A stretch of 64,000 nucleotides of DNA from Shewanella seohaensis (GTDB lineage: Bacteria > Pseudomonadota > Gammaproteobacteria > Enterobacterales > Shewanellaceae), in the NCBI RefSeq assembly GCF_025449215.1, contig NZ_CP104900.1, positions 1,736,001-1,800,000 of the forward strand, read 5' to 3'. Shown here one piece after another: positions 1 through 8,106 of the stretch. Each line of letters starts with the position of its first letter. Within the stretch, counting starts at the first letter, position 1. The translations under genes were made by a program, and so were the position numbers. The notes under the pieces are model-generated. The model searched no databases, was not told where the DNA came from, and saw nothing but the letters and a program-made list of their open reading frames with translations.

Positions 1-189
1 GCAAGCTTTGCCTCAGGCCCAGGCGCGACCACCTTACCTATGGTGGTGTTCTCCTCGGTGCGTTTGGGGGTATCGCCTAAGATCAACGCCTTGGCGACAC
101 TGATCATTCTATGTGTGTCGTTAATCGCTTTCTTGTCTTGGTATATGGCAAGACGCGCCGAAAAACGTGAGCGTATGCCGCTGAACTAA
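1..189 (+). CDS. potI: Spermidine/putrescine ABC transporter permease, C-terminal fragment (PotI-like)
   Basis: Frame 1 is open from the window edge to TAA at 187-189, giving the last 62 residues of a membrane protein whose 5' end lies outside the window. It starts ASFASGPGATTLPMVVFSSV, continues with RLGVSPKINALAT and ends in a hydrophobic helix followed by a basic tail (ARRAEKRERMPLN). The segment 'TLPMVVFSSVRLGVSPKINA' is typical of the C-terminus of PotI/PotC-type inner-membrane permeases, which import polyamines with an ATPase and a periplasmic binding protein. The putrescine catabolic genes immediately downstream support a polyamine substrate. PotI versus PotC cannot be settled from this fragment. 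Confidence 0.75.
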   Translation, partial: ASFASGPGATTLPMVVFSSVRLGVSPKINALATLIILCVSLIAFLSWYMARRAEKRERMPLN

Positions 190-257
190 TAAGTGGTGCT
201 ATAACACAGAGTGAACAAACACAGAGCGAACAAATACTGAGTTGTCATTCTCTCGCG

Positions 258-292
258 AAAAGGATGGCCTTGATTGCCGAGGTCATCCTTCT
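258..292 (+). terminator. Hairpin after the ABC permease gene
   Basis: AAGGATGGCCT (260-270) pairs with AGGTCATCCTT (280-290), about 11 bp including one G-U pair. The sequence after it is pyrimidine-rich (CTCTCTGCCC) rather than a clean T run, so it may be a weak terminator or a 3'-end stabiliser. Confidence 0.45.
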
Positions 293-367
293 CTCTGCCC
301 TCCAAGTCTTCTTATCTGTGCCTCCACAGTCAATTTTCGAATCCGTTTCAGGCATCAAGGATACCAT

Positions 368-383
368 GTTTGAAATATCAAAC
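368..383. promoter_or_regulatory. Short inverted repeat upstream of puuB
   Basis: GTTTGA-AATA-TCAAAC is a perfect 6-bp inverted repeat with a 4-bp spacer in the AT-rich region about 105 bp before the puuB start. Size and position suit an operator. No regulator can be named from sequence alone. Confidence 0.3.
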
Positions 384-451
384 ATTGTGTAAATTATTGT
401 GCTTTTATGGCTAGTGTTTCCCGATTTGAAGGTGTAGGATGTGATAGTTGT

Positions 452-466
452 TTAAAATAATGAACA
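452..466 (+). promoter_or_regulatory. Possible PuuR-like operator
   Basis: TTAAAATAATGAACA agrees at 12 of 15 positions with the E. coli PuuR box as I recall it (AAAATATAATGAACA), including the whole ATAATGAACA half. It ends 20 bp before the puuB ATG and just before its ribosome binding site, so a bound repressor would block transcription or initiation. PuuR controls putrescine catabolism in E. coli, which matches the downstream genes. No puuR gene is visible in this window. Confidence 0.35.
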
Positions 467-485
467 TAAAAATCAAGGGAACATC

Positions 486-1772
486 ATGTCAGCCATACCT
501 CACACTGGATCATATTATGCGGCATCGGCCAACGATAAGGTTGAGCGCGCGCGTTTACAGGAATCGATTGAAGCCGATGTTTGTGTGATTGGCGCGGGGT
601 ACACAGGCCTGTCTGCCGCACTGCATTTACTCGAATTGGGTTTTAGTGTGGTGGTGCTCGAAGCGGCGCGAATTGGCTGGGGAGCCTCGGGGCGTAATGG
701 CGGACAAATCGTCAACAGCTATAGCCGTGACATTGATACCATTGAAAAAACCGTCGGCAAAGAACAAGCCAAGCTTTTTGGACAAATGGCCTTCGAGGGC
801 GGACGCATCATCCGTGAACGTATTGCTAAGTACAACATTGACTGTGATCTAAAGGATGGCGGTGTATTTGCGGCGATGAACGAAAAGCAAATGGGCCATT
901 TACGCCATCAAAAGCAGTTATGGGAAAGCCATGGTCACGTGGGCAAGCTGGAGCTGCTCGATGCAAACAGCATTCGCTCTGTGGTAAATACTGAGCGCTA
1001 TGTCGGCGGTATGTTAGATAAGAGCGGCGGCCATATTCATCCGCTGAATTTAGCCTTGGGTGAAGCCCGCGCGGTAGAATCCCTCGGCGGAAAGATTTTT
1101 GAAGACTCAGCTGTATTGCGGGTCGATGAAGGCGATAGCCCTGTGGTGCACACCGCTAAGGGCAGCGTAAAAGCCAAGTTTGTGGTGGTGGCGGGTAACG
1201 CTTACCTCGGTAAACTTATGCCTGAATTACAAGCTAAATCAATGCCATGCGGCACTCAGGTGATCACCACTGAGCCCTTGGACGAAGAGCTGGCAGCAAG
1301 CCTATTACCCCAAGACTACTGCGTCGAAGATTGTAACTATCTGCTCGATTATTTCAGGCTGTCTGGCGATAAGCGTCTGATCTACGGCGGTGGTGTTGTT
1401 TATGGTGCCCGCGACCCTGCGGATATCGAATCCCTGATTATCCCGAATATGCTCAAAACCTTCCCACAGTTAAAAGGGGTTAAGGTTGATTACGCTTGGA
1501 CGGGTAACTTTTTATTGACCTTATCGCGCTTACCACAGGTCGGCCGTATTGGTAAAAATATCTATTATTCACAGGGTTGTAGTGGCCATGGCGTCACTTA
1601 TACCCACTTGGCAGGCAAGCTAATTGCCGAAATGCTCAATGGTCAAGCCACGCGTTTCGATGCTTTTGCGGCGCTGCCCCATTATCCCTTCCCCGGCGGT
1701 CACGCCTTACGTGTGCCTTTTAGTGCGCTGGGGGCATGGTATTACAGTCTAAGAGATAAATTAGGTATCTAA
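486..1772 (+). CDS. puuB: Gamma-glutamylputrescine oxidase-type FAD oxidoreductase
   Basis: A 428-residue cytosolic flavoprotein of the DAO (D-amino-acid oxidase) fold. The Rossmann motif VIGAGYTG lies at about residues 34-41, followed by the FAD-contact segment GWGASGRNGGQ near 65-75 and the C-terminal flavin loop GCSGHGVTYTHLAG near 362-375. PuuB oxidises gamma-glutamyl-putrescine to the aldehyde in the glutamylated putrescine route. The ATG is preceded by AAGGGA at 5-8 bp. It heads a same-strand run with gabD (57 bp gap) and gabT, downstream of a polyamine permease, so putrescine degradation is the likely role. Related family members act on other amines or amino acids, so the exact substrate is inferred from context. 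Confidence 0.8.
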   Translation: MSAIPHTGSYYAASANDKVERARLQESIEADVCVIGAGYTGLSAALHLLELGFSVVVLEAARIGWGASGRNGGQIVNSYSRDIDTIEKTVGKEQAKLFGQMAFEGGRIIRERIAKYNIDCDLKDGGVFAAMNEKQMGHLRHQKQLWESHGHVGKLELLDANSIRSVVNTERYVGGMLDKSGGHIHPLNLALGEARAVESLGGKIFEDSAVLRVDEGDSPVVHTAKGSVKAKFVVVAGNAYLGKLMPELQAKSMPCGTQVITTEPLDEELAASLLPQDYCVEDCNYLLDYFRLSGDKRLIYGGGVVYGARDPADIESLIIPNMLKTFPQLKGVKVDYAWTGNFLLTLSRLPQVGRIGKNIYYSQGCSGHGVTYTHLAGKLIAEMLNGQATRFDAFAALPHYPFPGGHALRVPFSALGAWYYSLRDKLGI

Positions 1773-1829
1773 TTTATTTGAATTTTTTATACGAGGTAAG
1801 GCATTACCTCGCCGCGAGAGGAATTTCCT

Positions 1830-3278
1830 GTGTTGTTAAAAGACCCGAGTCTGCTGCGTCAGCAATGTTATATCAATGGTCAGTGGTGTGATGCGCAGTC
1901 AAAAGAAACCGTCGCTATCGCCAATCCCGCGACGGGCGCGGTGATCGCCAGTGTCCCTGTGATGGGGCAAGCCGAAACGCAAGCGGCGATTGCGGCAGCC
2001 GAAGCAGCCTTGCCCGCATGGCGAGCACTTACCGCAAAAGAGCGAGGTGCTAAGCTGCGTCGCTGGTTTGAATTACTCAATGAAAACAGTGATGACTTAG
2101 CGCTAATGATGACCACTGAGCAGGGCAAACCCCTCGCCGAAGCTAAGGGGGAAGTCACCTACGCCGCCTCCTTTATCGAATGGTTCGCCGAAGAGGCAAA
2201 GCGCGTCTATGGCGATACGATTCCTGGGCATCAGGGCGATAAACGCATCATGGTGATCAAGCAGCCCGTGGGCGTGACTGCGGCCATTACCCCCTGGAAC
2301 TTCCCTGCGGCGATGATCACCCGCAAAGCCGCACCAGCACTGGCAGCAGGTTGTACTATGGTGGTGAAACCTGCGCCGCAAACGCCTTTTACCGCATTAG
2401 CTTTGGCTGTACTTGCCGAGCGCGCTGGGATCCCCGCAGGTGTGTTCAGCGTGATCACTGGCGATGCTATCGGCATTGGTAATGAGATGTGTAGTAATCC
2501 AGTCGTGCGTAAGTTGTCTTTCACCGGCTCGACCCAAGTGGGCATTAAGTTGATGGAGCAATGCGCGCCGACTCTGAAGAAATTATCTTTAGAATTAGGC
2601 GGTAACGCACCATTTATCGTATTCGACGATGCCAATATCGATGCGGCGGTTGAAGGCGCCATGATCGCTAAGTATCGCAATGCTGGGCAAACCTGTGTCT
2701 GCGCTAACCGTATTTATGTTCAGGCGGGCGTGTATGACGAATTTGCCCGCAAGCTCAGTATTGCGGTGGGCAAATTAAAGGTAGGTGAGGGGATTACTGA
2801 AGGCGTCACTACAGGACCGCTCATCAATAGTGCGGCGGTCGAAAAAGTCCAGAGCCATCTTGAGGATGCGCTGAGTAAAGGGGCGTCTGTGGTTGCGGGC
2901 GGCAAGCCCCATAGCTTAGGTGGCAACTTCTTCGAGCCAACTGTACTGACACATGTCGATAGCAGTATGCGTGTCGCCCGTGAAGAAACCTTTGGTCCAC
3001 TGGCGCCGCTGTTTAAGTTTACCGATGTGGACGATGTGATTAAGCAAGCCAATGATACCGAGTTTGGCTTGGCGGCTTATTTTTATGGCCGTGATATCTC
3101 ACTCGTGTGGAAAGTGGCCGAGGCATTGGAATATGGCATGGTGGGCGTCAACACTGGGTTGATTTCCACTGAAGTCGCGCCGTTTGGCGGAATGAAATCC
3201 TCAGGACTTGGCCGAGAAGGCTCTAAGTACGGCATCGAAGAATATTTAGAAATCAAATATATCTGTATGTCTGTTTAA
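1830..3278 (+). CDS. gabD: Succinate-semialdehyde dehydrogenase, NAD(P)+
   Basis: A 482-residue aldehyde dehydrogenase, the usual GabD length. Family landmarks appear in order: TPWNFPAAMITRK and VVKPAPQTPFTA for cofactor binding, GSTQVG in the Rossmann part, the general-base segment LELGGNAPF, and the catalytic cysteine in NAGQTCVCANR. The C-terminus has EVAPFGGMKSSGLGREGSKYG, typical of the SSADH branch. It oxidises succinate semialdehyde to succinate as the last step from GABA into the TCA cycle. It sits between puuB and gabT on the same strand. It might also take the glutamylated aldehyde made by PuuB, since no separate puuC gene is visible here. Confidence 0.9.
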   Translation: MLLKDPSLLRQQCYINGQWCDAQSKETVAIANPATGAVIASVPVMGQAETQAAIAAAEAALPAWRALTAKERGAKLRRWFELLNENSDDLALMMTTEQGKPLAEAKGEVTYAASFIEWFAEEAKRVYGDTIPGHQGDKRIMVIKQPVGVTAAITPWNFPAAMITRKAAPALAAGCTMVVKPAPQTPFTALALAVLAERAGIPAGVFSVITGDAIGIGNEMCSNPVVRKLSFTGSTQVGIKLMEQCAPTLKKLSLELGGNAPFIVFDDANIDAAVEGAMIAKYRNAGQTCVCANRIYVQAGVYDEFARKLSIAVGKLKVGEGITEGVTTGPLINSAAVEKVQSHLEDALSKGASVVAGGKPHSLGGNFFEPTVLTHVDSSMRVAREETFGPLAPLFKFTDVDDVIKQANDTEFGLAAYFYGRDISLVWKVAEALEYGMVGVNTGLISTEVAPFGGMKSSGLGREGSKYGIEEYLEIKYICMSV

Positions 3279-3380
3279 GCATCAGTTTGGAATAGACCGC
3301 CAGTGGTAGCCCTTTGGGCATAGGCATTGTTATCGACATTTGTGTATAGCCAATTTAGGCACGCGAGCAAGGAATACTAA

Positions 3381-4658
3381 ATGAGCACAACCAATGATTC
3401 ATTAATGGCACGTCGCCAAGCCGCAGTCGCAGGCGGTGTTGGTCAAATACATCCTGTTTTTACTGCTCGCGCCGAAAACGCGACCGTGTGGGATGTTGAA
3501 GGTCGGGAGTTTATCGATTTTGCGGGTGGTATTGCTGTGCTTAACACTGGGCATTTACATCCCAAGGTGAAGGCGGCCGTTGCGGCGCAGCTTGAGGACT
3601 TCTCCCACACCTGTTTTATGGTGCTTGGCTACGAAAGTTATATTCAAGTCTGTGAAAAACTGAATCAGTTAGTGCCGGGGGATTTTGCCAAGAAGACGGC
3701 CTTATTCACCAGCGGCTCAGAGGCGGTTGAAAACGCGGTTAAAGTGGCTCGTGCATACACTAAGCGGGCGGGCGTGATTGCCTTTACCTCGGGTTACCAT
3801 GGTCGCACTATGGCGGCGCTGGCATTAACGGGAAAGGTCGCGCCTTACAGTAAAGGTATGGGATTAATGTCGGCTAATGTGTTCCGCGCCGAGTTCCCCT
3901 GTGCGCTGCACGGCGTGTCAGATGATGATGCGATGGCCTCTATCGAGCGCATCTTTAAAAACGATGCCGAGCCAAGCGATATTGCGGCCATCATCCTCGA
4001 GCCTGTGCAGGGTGAAGGTGGATTCTATGCTGCATCGCCAGCCTTTATGCAGCGTTTACGCGCGCTTTGCGACCGTGAAGGTATTATGTTGATCGCCGAT
4101 GAAGTGCAAACGGGGGCGGGTCGCACCGGGACCTTCTTCGCCATGGAGCAAATGGGTGTAAGCGCCGATATCACGACCTTTGCTAAATCCATTGCCGGTG
4201 GTTTCCCTCTTTCTGGTATTACGGGTAAAGCTGAAGTCATGGATGCCATCGGTCCCGGTGGTCTTGGTGGCACCTATGGCGGTAATCCGCTGGCCTGTGC
4301 GGCGGCGCTCGCCGTACTTGAGGTGTTTGAAGAGGAAAAGCTGCTTGAACGTGCCAATGCAATTGGCGAGCGCATTAAGTCGGCATTAAATACTATGCAG
4401 GTTGAACATCCACAAATTGCCGATGTGCGTGGTCTAGGGGCGATGATCGCTATTGAATTGATGGAGGATGGTAAACCTGCTCCTCAGTACTGTGCCCAAA
4501 TCTTAGCCGAGGCCAGAAACCGAGGATTGATCCTCCTCTCCTGCGGCACCTACGGAAACGTGCTGCGTATATTGGTGCCATTGACAGTGCCAGACGAGCA
4601 GCTAGGAGCGGGGCTGGGCATTCTGAAAGCCTGCTTCGATGCCGTGTTAAAAGGTTAA
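3381..4658 (+). CDS. gabT: 4-aminobutyrate (GABA) aminotransferase
   Basis: A 425-residue class III PLP aminotransferase of normal GabT/PuuE length. Visible motifs are GSEAVENAVKVAR and SGYHGRTMAALALTG (phosphate and cofactor contacts), PVQGEGGF, IADEVQTGAGRTGT with the PLP-N1 aspartate, and the Schiff-base lysine in FAKSIAGGFPLSG. It moves the amino group of GABA to 2-oxoglutarate, giving succinate semialdehyde for the preceding dehydrogenase. The start follows AAGGAATACTAA, and 102 bp separate it from gabD. GabT and PuuE are paralogues with the same reaction. The puuB neighbour would also suit the name puuE. Confidence 0.88.
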   Translation: MSTTNDSLMARRQAAVAGGVGQIHPVFTARAENATVWDVEGREFIDFAGGIAVLNTGHLHPKVKAAVAAQLEDFSHTCFMVLGYESYIQVCEKLNQLVPGDFAKKTALFTSGSEAVENAVKVARAYTKRAGVIAFTSGYHGRTMAALALTGKVAPYSKGMGLMSANVFRAEFPCALHGVSDDDAMASIERIFKNDAEPSDIAAIILEPVQGEGGFYAASPAFMQRLRALCDREGIMLIADEVQTGAGRTGTFFAMEQMGVSADITTFAKSIAGGFPLSGITGKAEVMDAIGPGGLGGTYGGNPLACAAALAVLEVFEEEKLLERANAIGERIKSALNTMQVEHPQIADVRGLGAMIAIELMEDGKPAPQYCAQILAEARNRGLILLSCGTYGNVLRILVPLTVPDEQLGAGLGILKACFDAVLKG

Positions 4659-4660
4659 TA

Positions 4661-4698
4661 GCCATAAAAAATCCCGCTTAGGCGGGATTTTTTATGGC
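4661..4698. terminator. Bidirectional rho-independent terminator, gabT / flavin monooxygenase-like gene
   Basis: A 17-bp stem (4661-4677 with 4682-4698) has a 4-nt loop TTAG, a GC core ATCCCGC/GCGGGAT and A/T flanks that give a U run in either direction. It lies between the convergent gabT and the minus-strand gene starting at 5769. Confidence 0.9.
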
Positions 4699-4710
4699 GT
4701 GGTTTAACGC

Positions 4711-5769
4711 TTAAGTTCTTTTAATTTCCATCAGGATTTGTAGCGCGCGCTCACGTTTGTCCTGATCATACAAATCGTTGGTAAAGATAAACTCATTAAC
4801 ACCCAGCTCCTTCACTATCATCTCTAAGCGGTGCTTGATGCTGGTGGGGCCGCCTGTCACTGATAGCCCTAAGAAGTTATCGACATAGGTTTTTTCCTGC
4901 TCGCTCCACAGGCCATCCATGCTCTCTACGGGCGGTTTTAACCACAGCGCTTCACCACGGATCAGCGCAAGTACCCGTTGTTTGGAGGTGGTACTCAGGT
5001 ATTCGGCTTCGGCGTCCGTCTCGGCAGCGATTAGCGGCAGGCCAAGCATGACATAGGGCTTATCCAACACCTTAGATGGCTTAAAGTCGCGGCGGTAAAT
5101 CTCAATCGCATCGTAGAGGAATCTTGGCGCAAAATGCCCTGCAAAGACATAGGGTAAGCCGCGCTGCGCCGCAAGCTGGGCGCTAAACAGGCTAGAGCCG
5201 AGTAGCCAAATCGGTACATGGGTGCCTTCGCCGGGAATCGCTCTGACGGGATGATGGCCATTGTAGTCACCGAGTAAGGTTTGCAACTCGCTCACCTCTG
5301 CGGGAAATTGTTCCGCGCGGCTCATATCGCGGTTAAGGGCGCGGCTGGTGATTTGATCGCTCCCTGGAGCGCGGCCAAGCCCTAAATCGATACGCCCAGG
5401 ATAAAGACTTTCGAGTGTACCAAACTGCTCGGCAACCACTAAGGGCGCATGGTTGGGCAGCATAATCCCGCCCGCACCAACGCGAATGCGTTTAGTATTC
5501 TCGGCAATATAGCCAATTAATACCGATGTCGCGGCGCTGGCGATACCGGGCATATTGTGGTGCTCGGCAAACCAGAATCGATTAAAGCTTAAGTCATCGG
5601 CAACCTTAGCGTATTGCAGGCTGGCGCGTAGCGTATCTCCGATGCTGGCACCTTGACGTACGGGGGCGAGTTCTAGGAGTGAAAAGGGAATCTCCGCCAG
5701 GGGAGATTTAGCCGCAGGTACAGCCTGCGATGGGGCGGCAGATGAGGTTGATGTGGATGATGTAGCCAT
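4711..5769 (-). CDS. LLM-class flavin-dependent oxidoreductase (luciferase-like, YhbW type)
   Basis: A 352-residue protein of the bacterial luciferase-like alpha/beta-barrel family. Group hallmarks are [12 protein letters not shown] near the N-terminus, [38 protein letters not shown] and [17 protein letters not shown]. These match the group that includes E. coli YhbW and lacks a characterised substrate; it probably uses reduced FMN. The first 25 or so residues are a low-complexity Ser/Thr/Ala/Pro stretch ([15 protein letters not shown]), so translation could start further in, but no better start is obvious. It is monocistronic. Confidence 0.75.
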   Translation of the reverse strand: MATSSTSTSSAAPSQAVPAAKSPLAEIPFSLLELAPVRQGASIGDTLRASLQYAKVADDLSFNRFWFAEHHNMPGIASAATSVLIGYIAENTKRIRVGAGGIMLPNHAPLVVAEQFGTLESLYPGRIDLGLGRAPGSDQITSRALNRDMSRAEQFPAEVSELQTLLGDYNGHHPVRAIPGEGTHVPIWLLGSSLFSAQLAAQRGLPYVFAGHFAPRFLYDAIEIYRRDFKPSKVLDKPYVMLGLPLIAAETDAEAEYLSTTSKQRVLALIRGEALWLKPPVESMDGLWSEQEKTYVDNFLGLSVTGGPTSIKHRLEMIVKELGVNEFIFTNDLYDQDKRERALQILMEIKRT

Positions 5770-6138
5770 AAATTAAGCGCCTCTTTGCGTGAGTCAGCTC
5801 TGTGGCAGCAGCTTTATTTGGCCGCCCACGGATGAATATGGTGGGTGCTAAAGCGATAGCTCTGTCAGTGCTGATGGAGTCTTACCCTAGGATATGGTGA
5901 CGTATCAATGATAAACAAGCTCAAGGCTTGAGCTTAACACTGAGTTAAAATTGGAACCGAACATCTTAGTTTTGTAAACAGGGGTGAAAGCCTTATCCCA
6001 AGCCGATGTATGAAAAGTCGGCACAGAAAGTTCAGATTGTTTGGTGATGAGCAGTAACCTAAAGGTATAAAAAAACTGCCGTAAGCGTGGCTTGTCGGCA
6101 GTTTTTATCGCTCACATATGACTGATGTGAGTGAAGGA
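5770..6138. other. Intergenic region between flavin-oxidoreductase and POT transporter genes
   Basis: This holds the promoter side of the minus-strand flavin-oxidoreductase gene and the terminator of the upstream POT transporter gene (6071-6106). I see no plausible small gene or RNA. Confidence 0.5.
6071..6106 (-). terminator. Terminator of the POT transporter gene
   Basis: AAAAACTGCCG (6071-6081) pairs with CGGCAGTTTTT (6096-6106) around a 14-nt loop. On the minus strand the stem ends in a U run, 32 bp after the transporter stop codon. Confidence 0.85.
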
Positions 6139-7689
6139 TTATTGCTCGGCTTTCACATCACGTAGTGAGGCCGCCGCGTTATCATCAATACTGTTATGGG
6201 CGTGATGACTTTCGGTCAAACGGCGCATCAGCGGTAATACGGCTAAGGCGATAAAAGTACAGACCACGGCCGCAATACCTAATTTATTGAATAGATTGGT
6301 ATAAACTGGCAGAGTTTGCAGCGGGTCGACTAAGTCCTGCGGCACGCTGGCAAAGTTCGCTACAACGCCGCCTAAGTACTGAGAAATACCCGATGCCACG
6401 AAATAGGCACCCATCATAAAGCCGCCCATGCGAGCCGGTACGTAGCGGGCGATCATGGCTAAACCAAGACCACTCACCAGCAGTTCACCGAGTGAGTAAG
6501 AGGCATAACCCCAAATCATCACCCAAGAAGAGGTTTTACCCTCAACGGCAAATTGGCCAGCAAAACCATAGATAAAGAAGCCAATCGCGACAACCGCAAA
6601 ACCTAAGGCGAACTTAGCGGCAATCGAAAAGTCCTTATTATTGCGACCTGCCCATGAATAACTCCAAGCCAACACTGGGCTTAACACCATGATCCAGATA
6701 GGGTTCAATGCTTGGAACTGTGCCGGAGACCAAGTCCACAAATGGGTACCAAAGACTTGGAAATCCCAATCGACGTTACGCAGCGCAAACAGGGCCAGAG
6801 AGGTCGACATTTGTTGATAGAAGATAAAGAAGAATACCGTCTGCACAGTGAGGATTAGCGCCGCGATAAGGCCCGCACGCTCACTTGGCTCACTGGTACG
6901 AATTAAGTGGAAGAAAATCCCTAATACCGCCACACCCGCGGCATACACGAATACTCGAGCAACATCTTCATATTCAAGAATAATGGCAGAAGCAACAACG
7001 GAAAGCGCCGCTAATACTAAAACGATAGCCAAGTTCTTTTTGTTGACTGGGCGAGTATCAGGCTCTGAACCATAGTTGGCGAGGCTCTTGTGCATCAGGG
7101 CATAGTTGCCTAAGCCGACGATTAAGCCCACACAGCACACGGCAAAGGCAGCATGCCAGCCAAATTCATTACCGTATTGCGCGTTAACATAATCCTTAAT
7201 CCAAGGCGTTAACAGCATAGAGAAGGTTGAGCCTACGTTTACCGCCATATAGTAGATGGTAAAGGCGCTATCGATTTTAGAATCGTCACCTTCGTAAATC
7301 TTACGGACTAAGTTACCCGCATTGGGTTTAAATAGGCCGTTACCAACCACTATCACCCCAAGTGCGGAGAACATAAACCAAGTGTTTTCGGTCGGCACTG
7401 TCATCAATGCATAACCTACCGACAAAATCCCCGCACCGAGCAGCATAGTGCGTTTGGTGCCGAGAATTTTATCCCCAACCCAACCACCGATGGCCGGCGA
7501 CACGTAAATTAGCGCCGCACAGGCACTCCAAACTAAGTTTGCACGGGAGTCATCAAAGCCAAGACGCTGCACCATAAAGTACACGATCAGCGCCTGCATG
7601 CCGTAATAACCAAAACGTTCCCATAATTCGATAAGTGACACAGTCATAAACGAATGTGTCTTGCTTACCTGATTGGTACCAAGAGTCAT
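6139..7689 (-). CDS. POT/PTR-family proton-dependent oligopeptide transporter
   Basis: A 516-residue polytopic inner-membrane protein, standard length for proton-coupled di/tripeptide permeases (DtpA/DtpB type). The proton-coupling motif ExxERFGYYG is present as LIELWERFGYYGMQA near residues 20-34. GNGLFKPNAGNLV and AINVGS-like AVNVGSTFSMLLTPW also fit the family. About 14 hydrophobic helices can be picked out, as expected for bacterial POT members with an extra helical pair. It imports small peptides using the proton gradient. It is monocistronic, has its own terminator, and is divergent from the chemoreceptor gene. Which peptides it prefers cannot be read from sequence. Confidence 0.88.
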   Translation of the reverse strand: MTLGTNQVSKTHSFMTVSLIELWERFGYYGMQALIVYFMVQRLGFDDSRANLVWSACAALIYVSPAIGGWVGDKILGTKRTMLLGAGILSVGYALMTVPTENTWFMFSALGVIVVGNGLFKPNAGNLVRKIYEGDDSKIDSAFTIYYMAVNVGSTFSMLLTPWIKDYVNAQYGNEFGWHAAFAVCCVGLIVGLGNYALMHKSLANYGSEPDTRPVNKKNLAIVLVLAALSVVASAIILEYEDVARVFVYAAGVAVLGIFFHLIRTSEPSERAGLIAALILTVQTVFFFIFYQQMSTSLALFALRNVDWDFQVFGTHLWTWSPAQFQALNPIWIMVLSPVLAWSYSWAGRNNKDFSIAAKFALGFAVVAIGFFIYGFAGQFAVEGKTSSWVMIWGYASYSLGELLVSGLGLAMIARYVPARMGGFMMGAYFVASGISQYLGGVVANFASVPQDLVDPLQTLPVYTNLFNKLGIAAVVCTFIALAVLPLMRRLTESHHAHNSIDDNAAASLRDVKAEQ

Positions 7690-8106
7690 AAAGCTTGCTT
7701 CCGTTATTGTTGTTTTGTGTTAGAGGCCAAGAGTATAAGGCGATAGTCTGTGCAAACCAATGCCACAACGCTACAGAATAGACTTTGTTACAAATGAAAT
7801 GGTCATTTTTAATCTGGAATTAATTTTTGTAAAAAAATAGTGCTCAACTCGCGGCCTTATTGTGAGTTGAGTCATGTCAGAGCATGTCGTTTCACGATAA
7901 ATATCAAACTCTCAGCTAACTGAAATAATTCCACGATTTGCCGAAAAGGAGTCAGTTAAAAGTTTTACTTACGCTTAACAATTCACTATCTTAAAGGCTG
8001 GTAATCTCGTGACTGAGTGCTATTTTTTAAACTGAGAAGCAAAAATAAAAATGAACTAGATCAAAATAATTAGGCTCTTGACCTTCTATCTTTTGGAGTT
8101 TACTCG
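7690..8106. other. Divergent promoter region, POT transporter / chemoreceptor
   Basis: This AT-rich 417-bp region sits between two divergently transcribed genes and must carry both promoters. CTTTTGGAGTTTACTCG just before 8107 supplies the chemoreceptor ribosome binding site (TGGAG). I could not pick a convincing -35/-10 pair or an operator, and no small ORF looks real. Confidence 0.5.

Noticed and set aside
2231..2680. 149-residue antisense ORF within gabD
   Set aside because: It lies entirely inside the dehydrogenase gene in the complementary frame and has no independent start signals.
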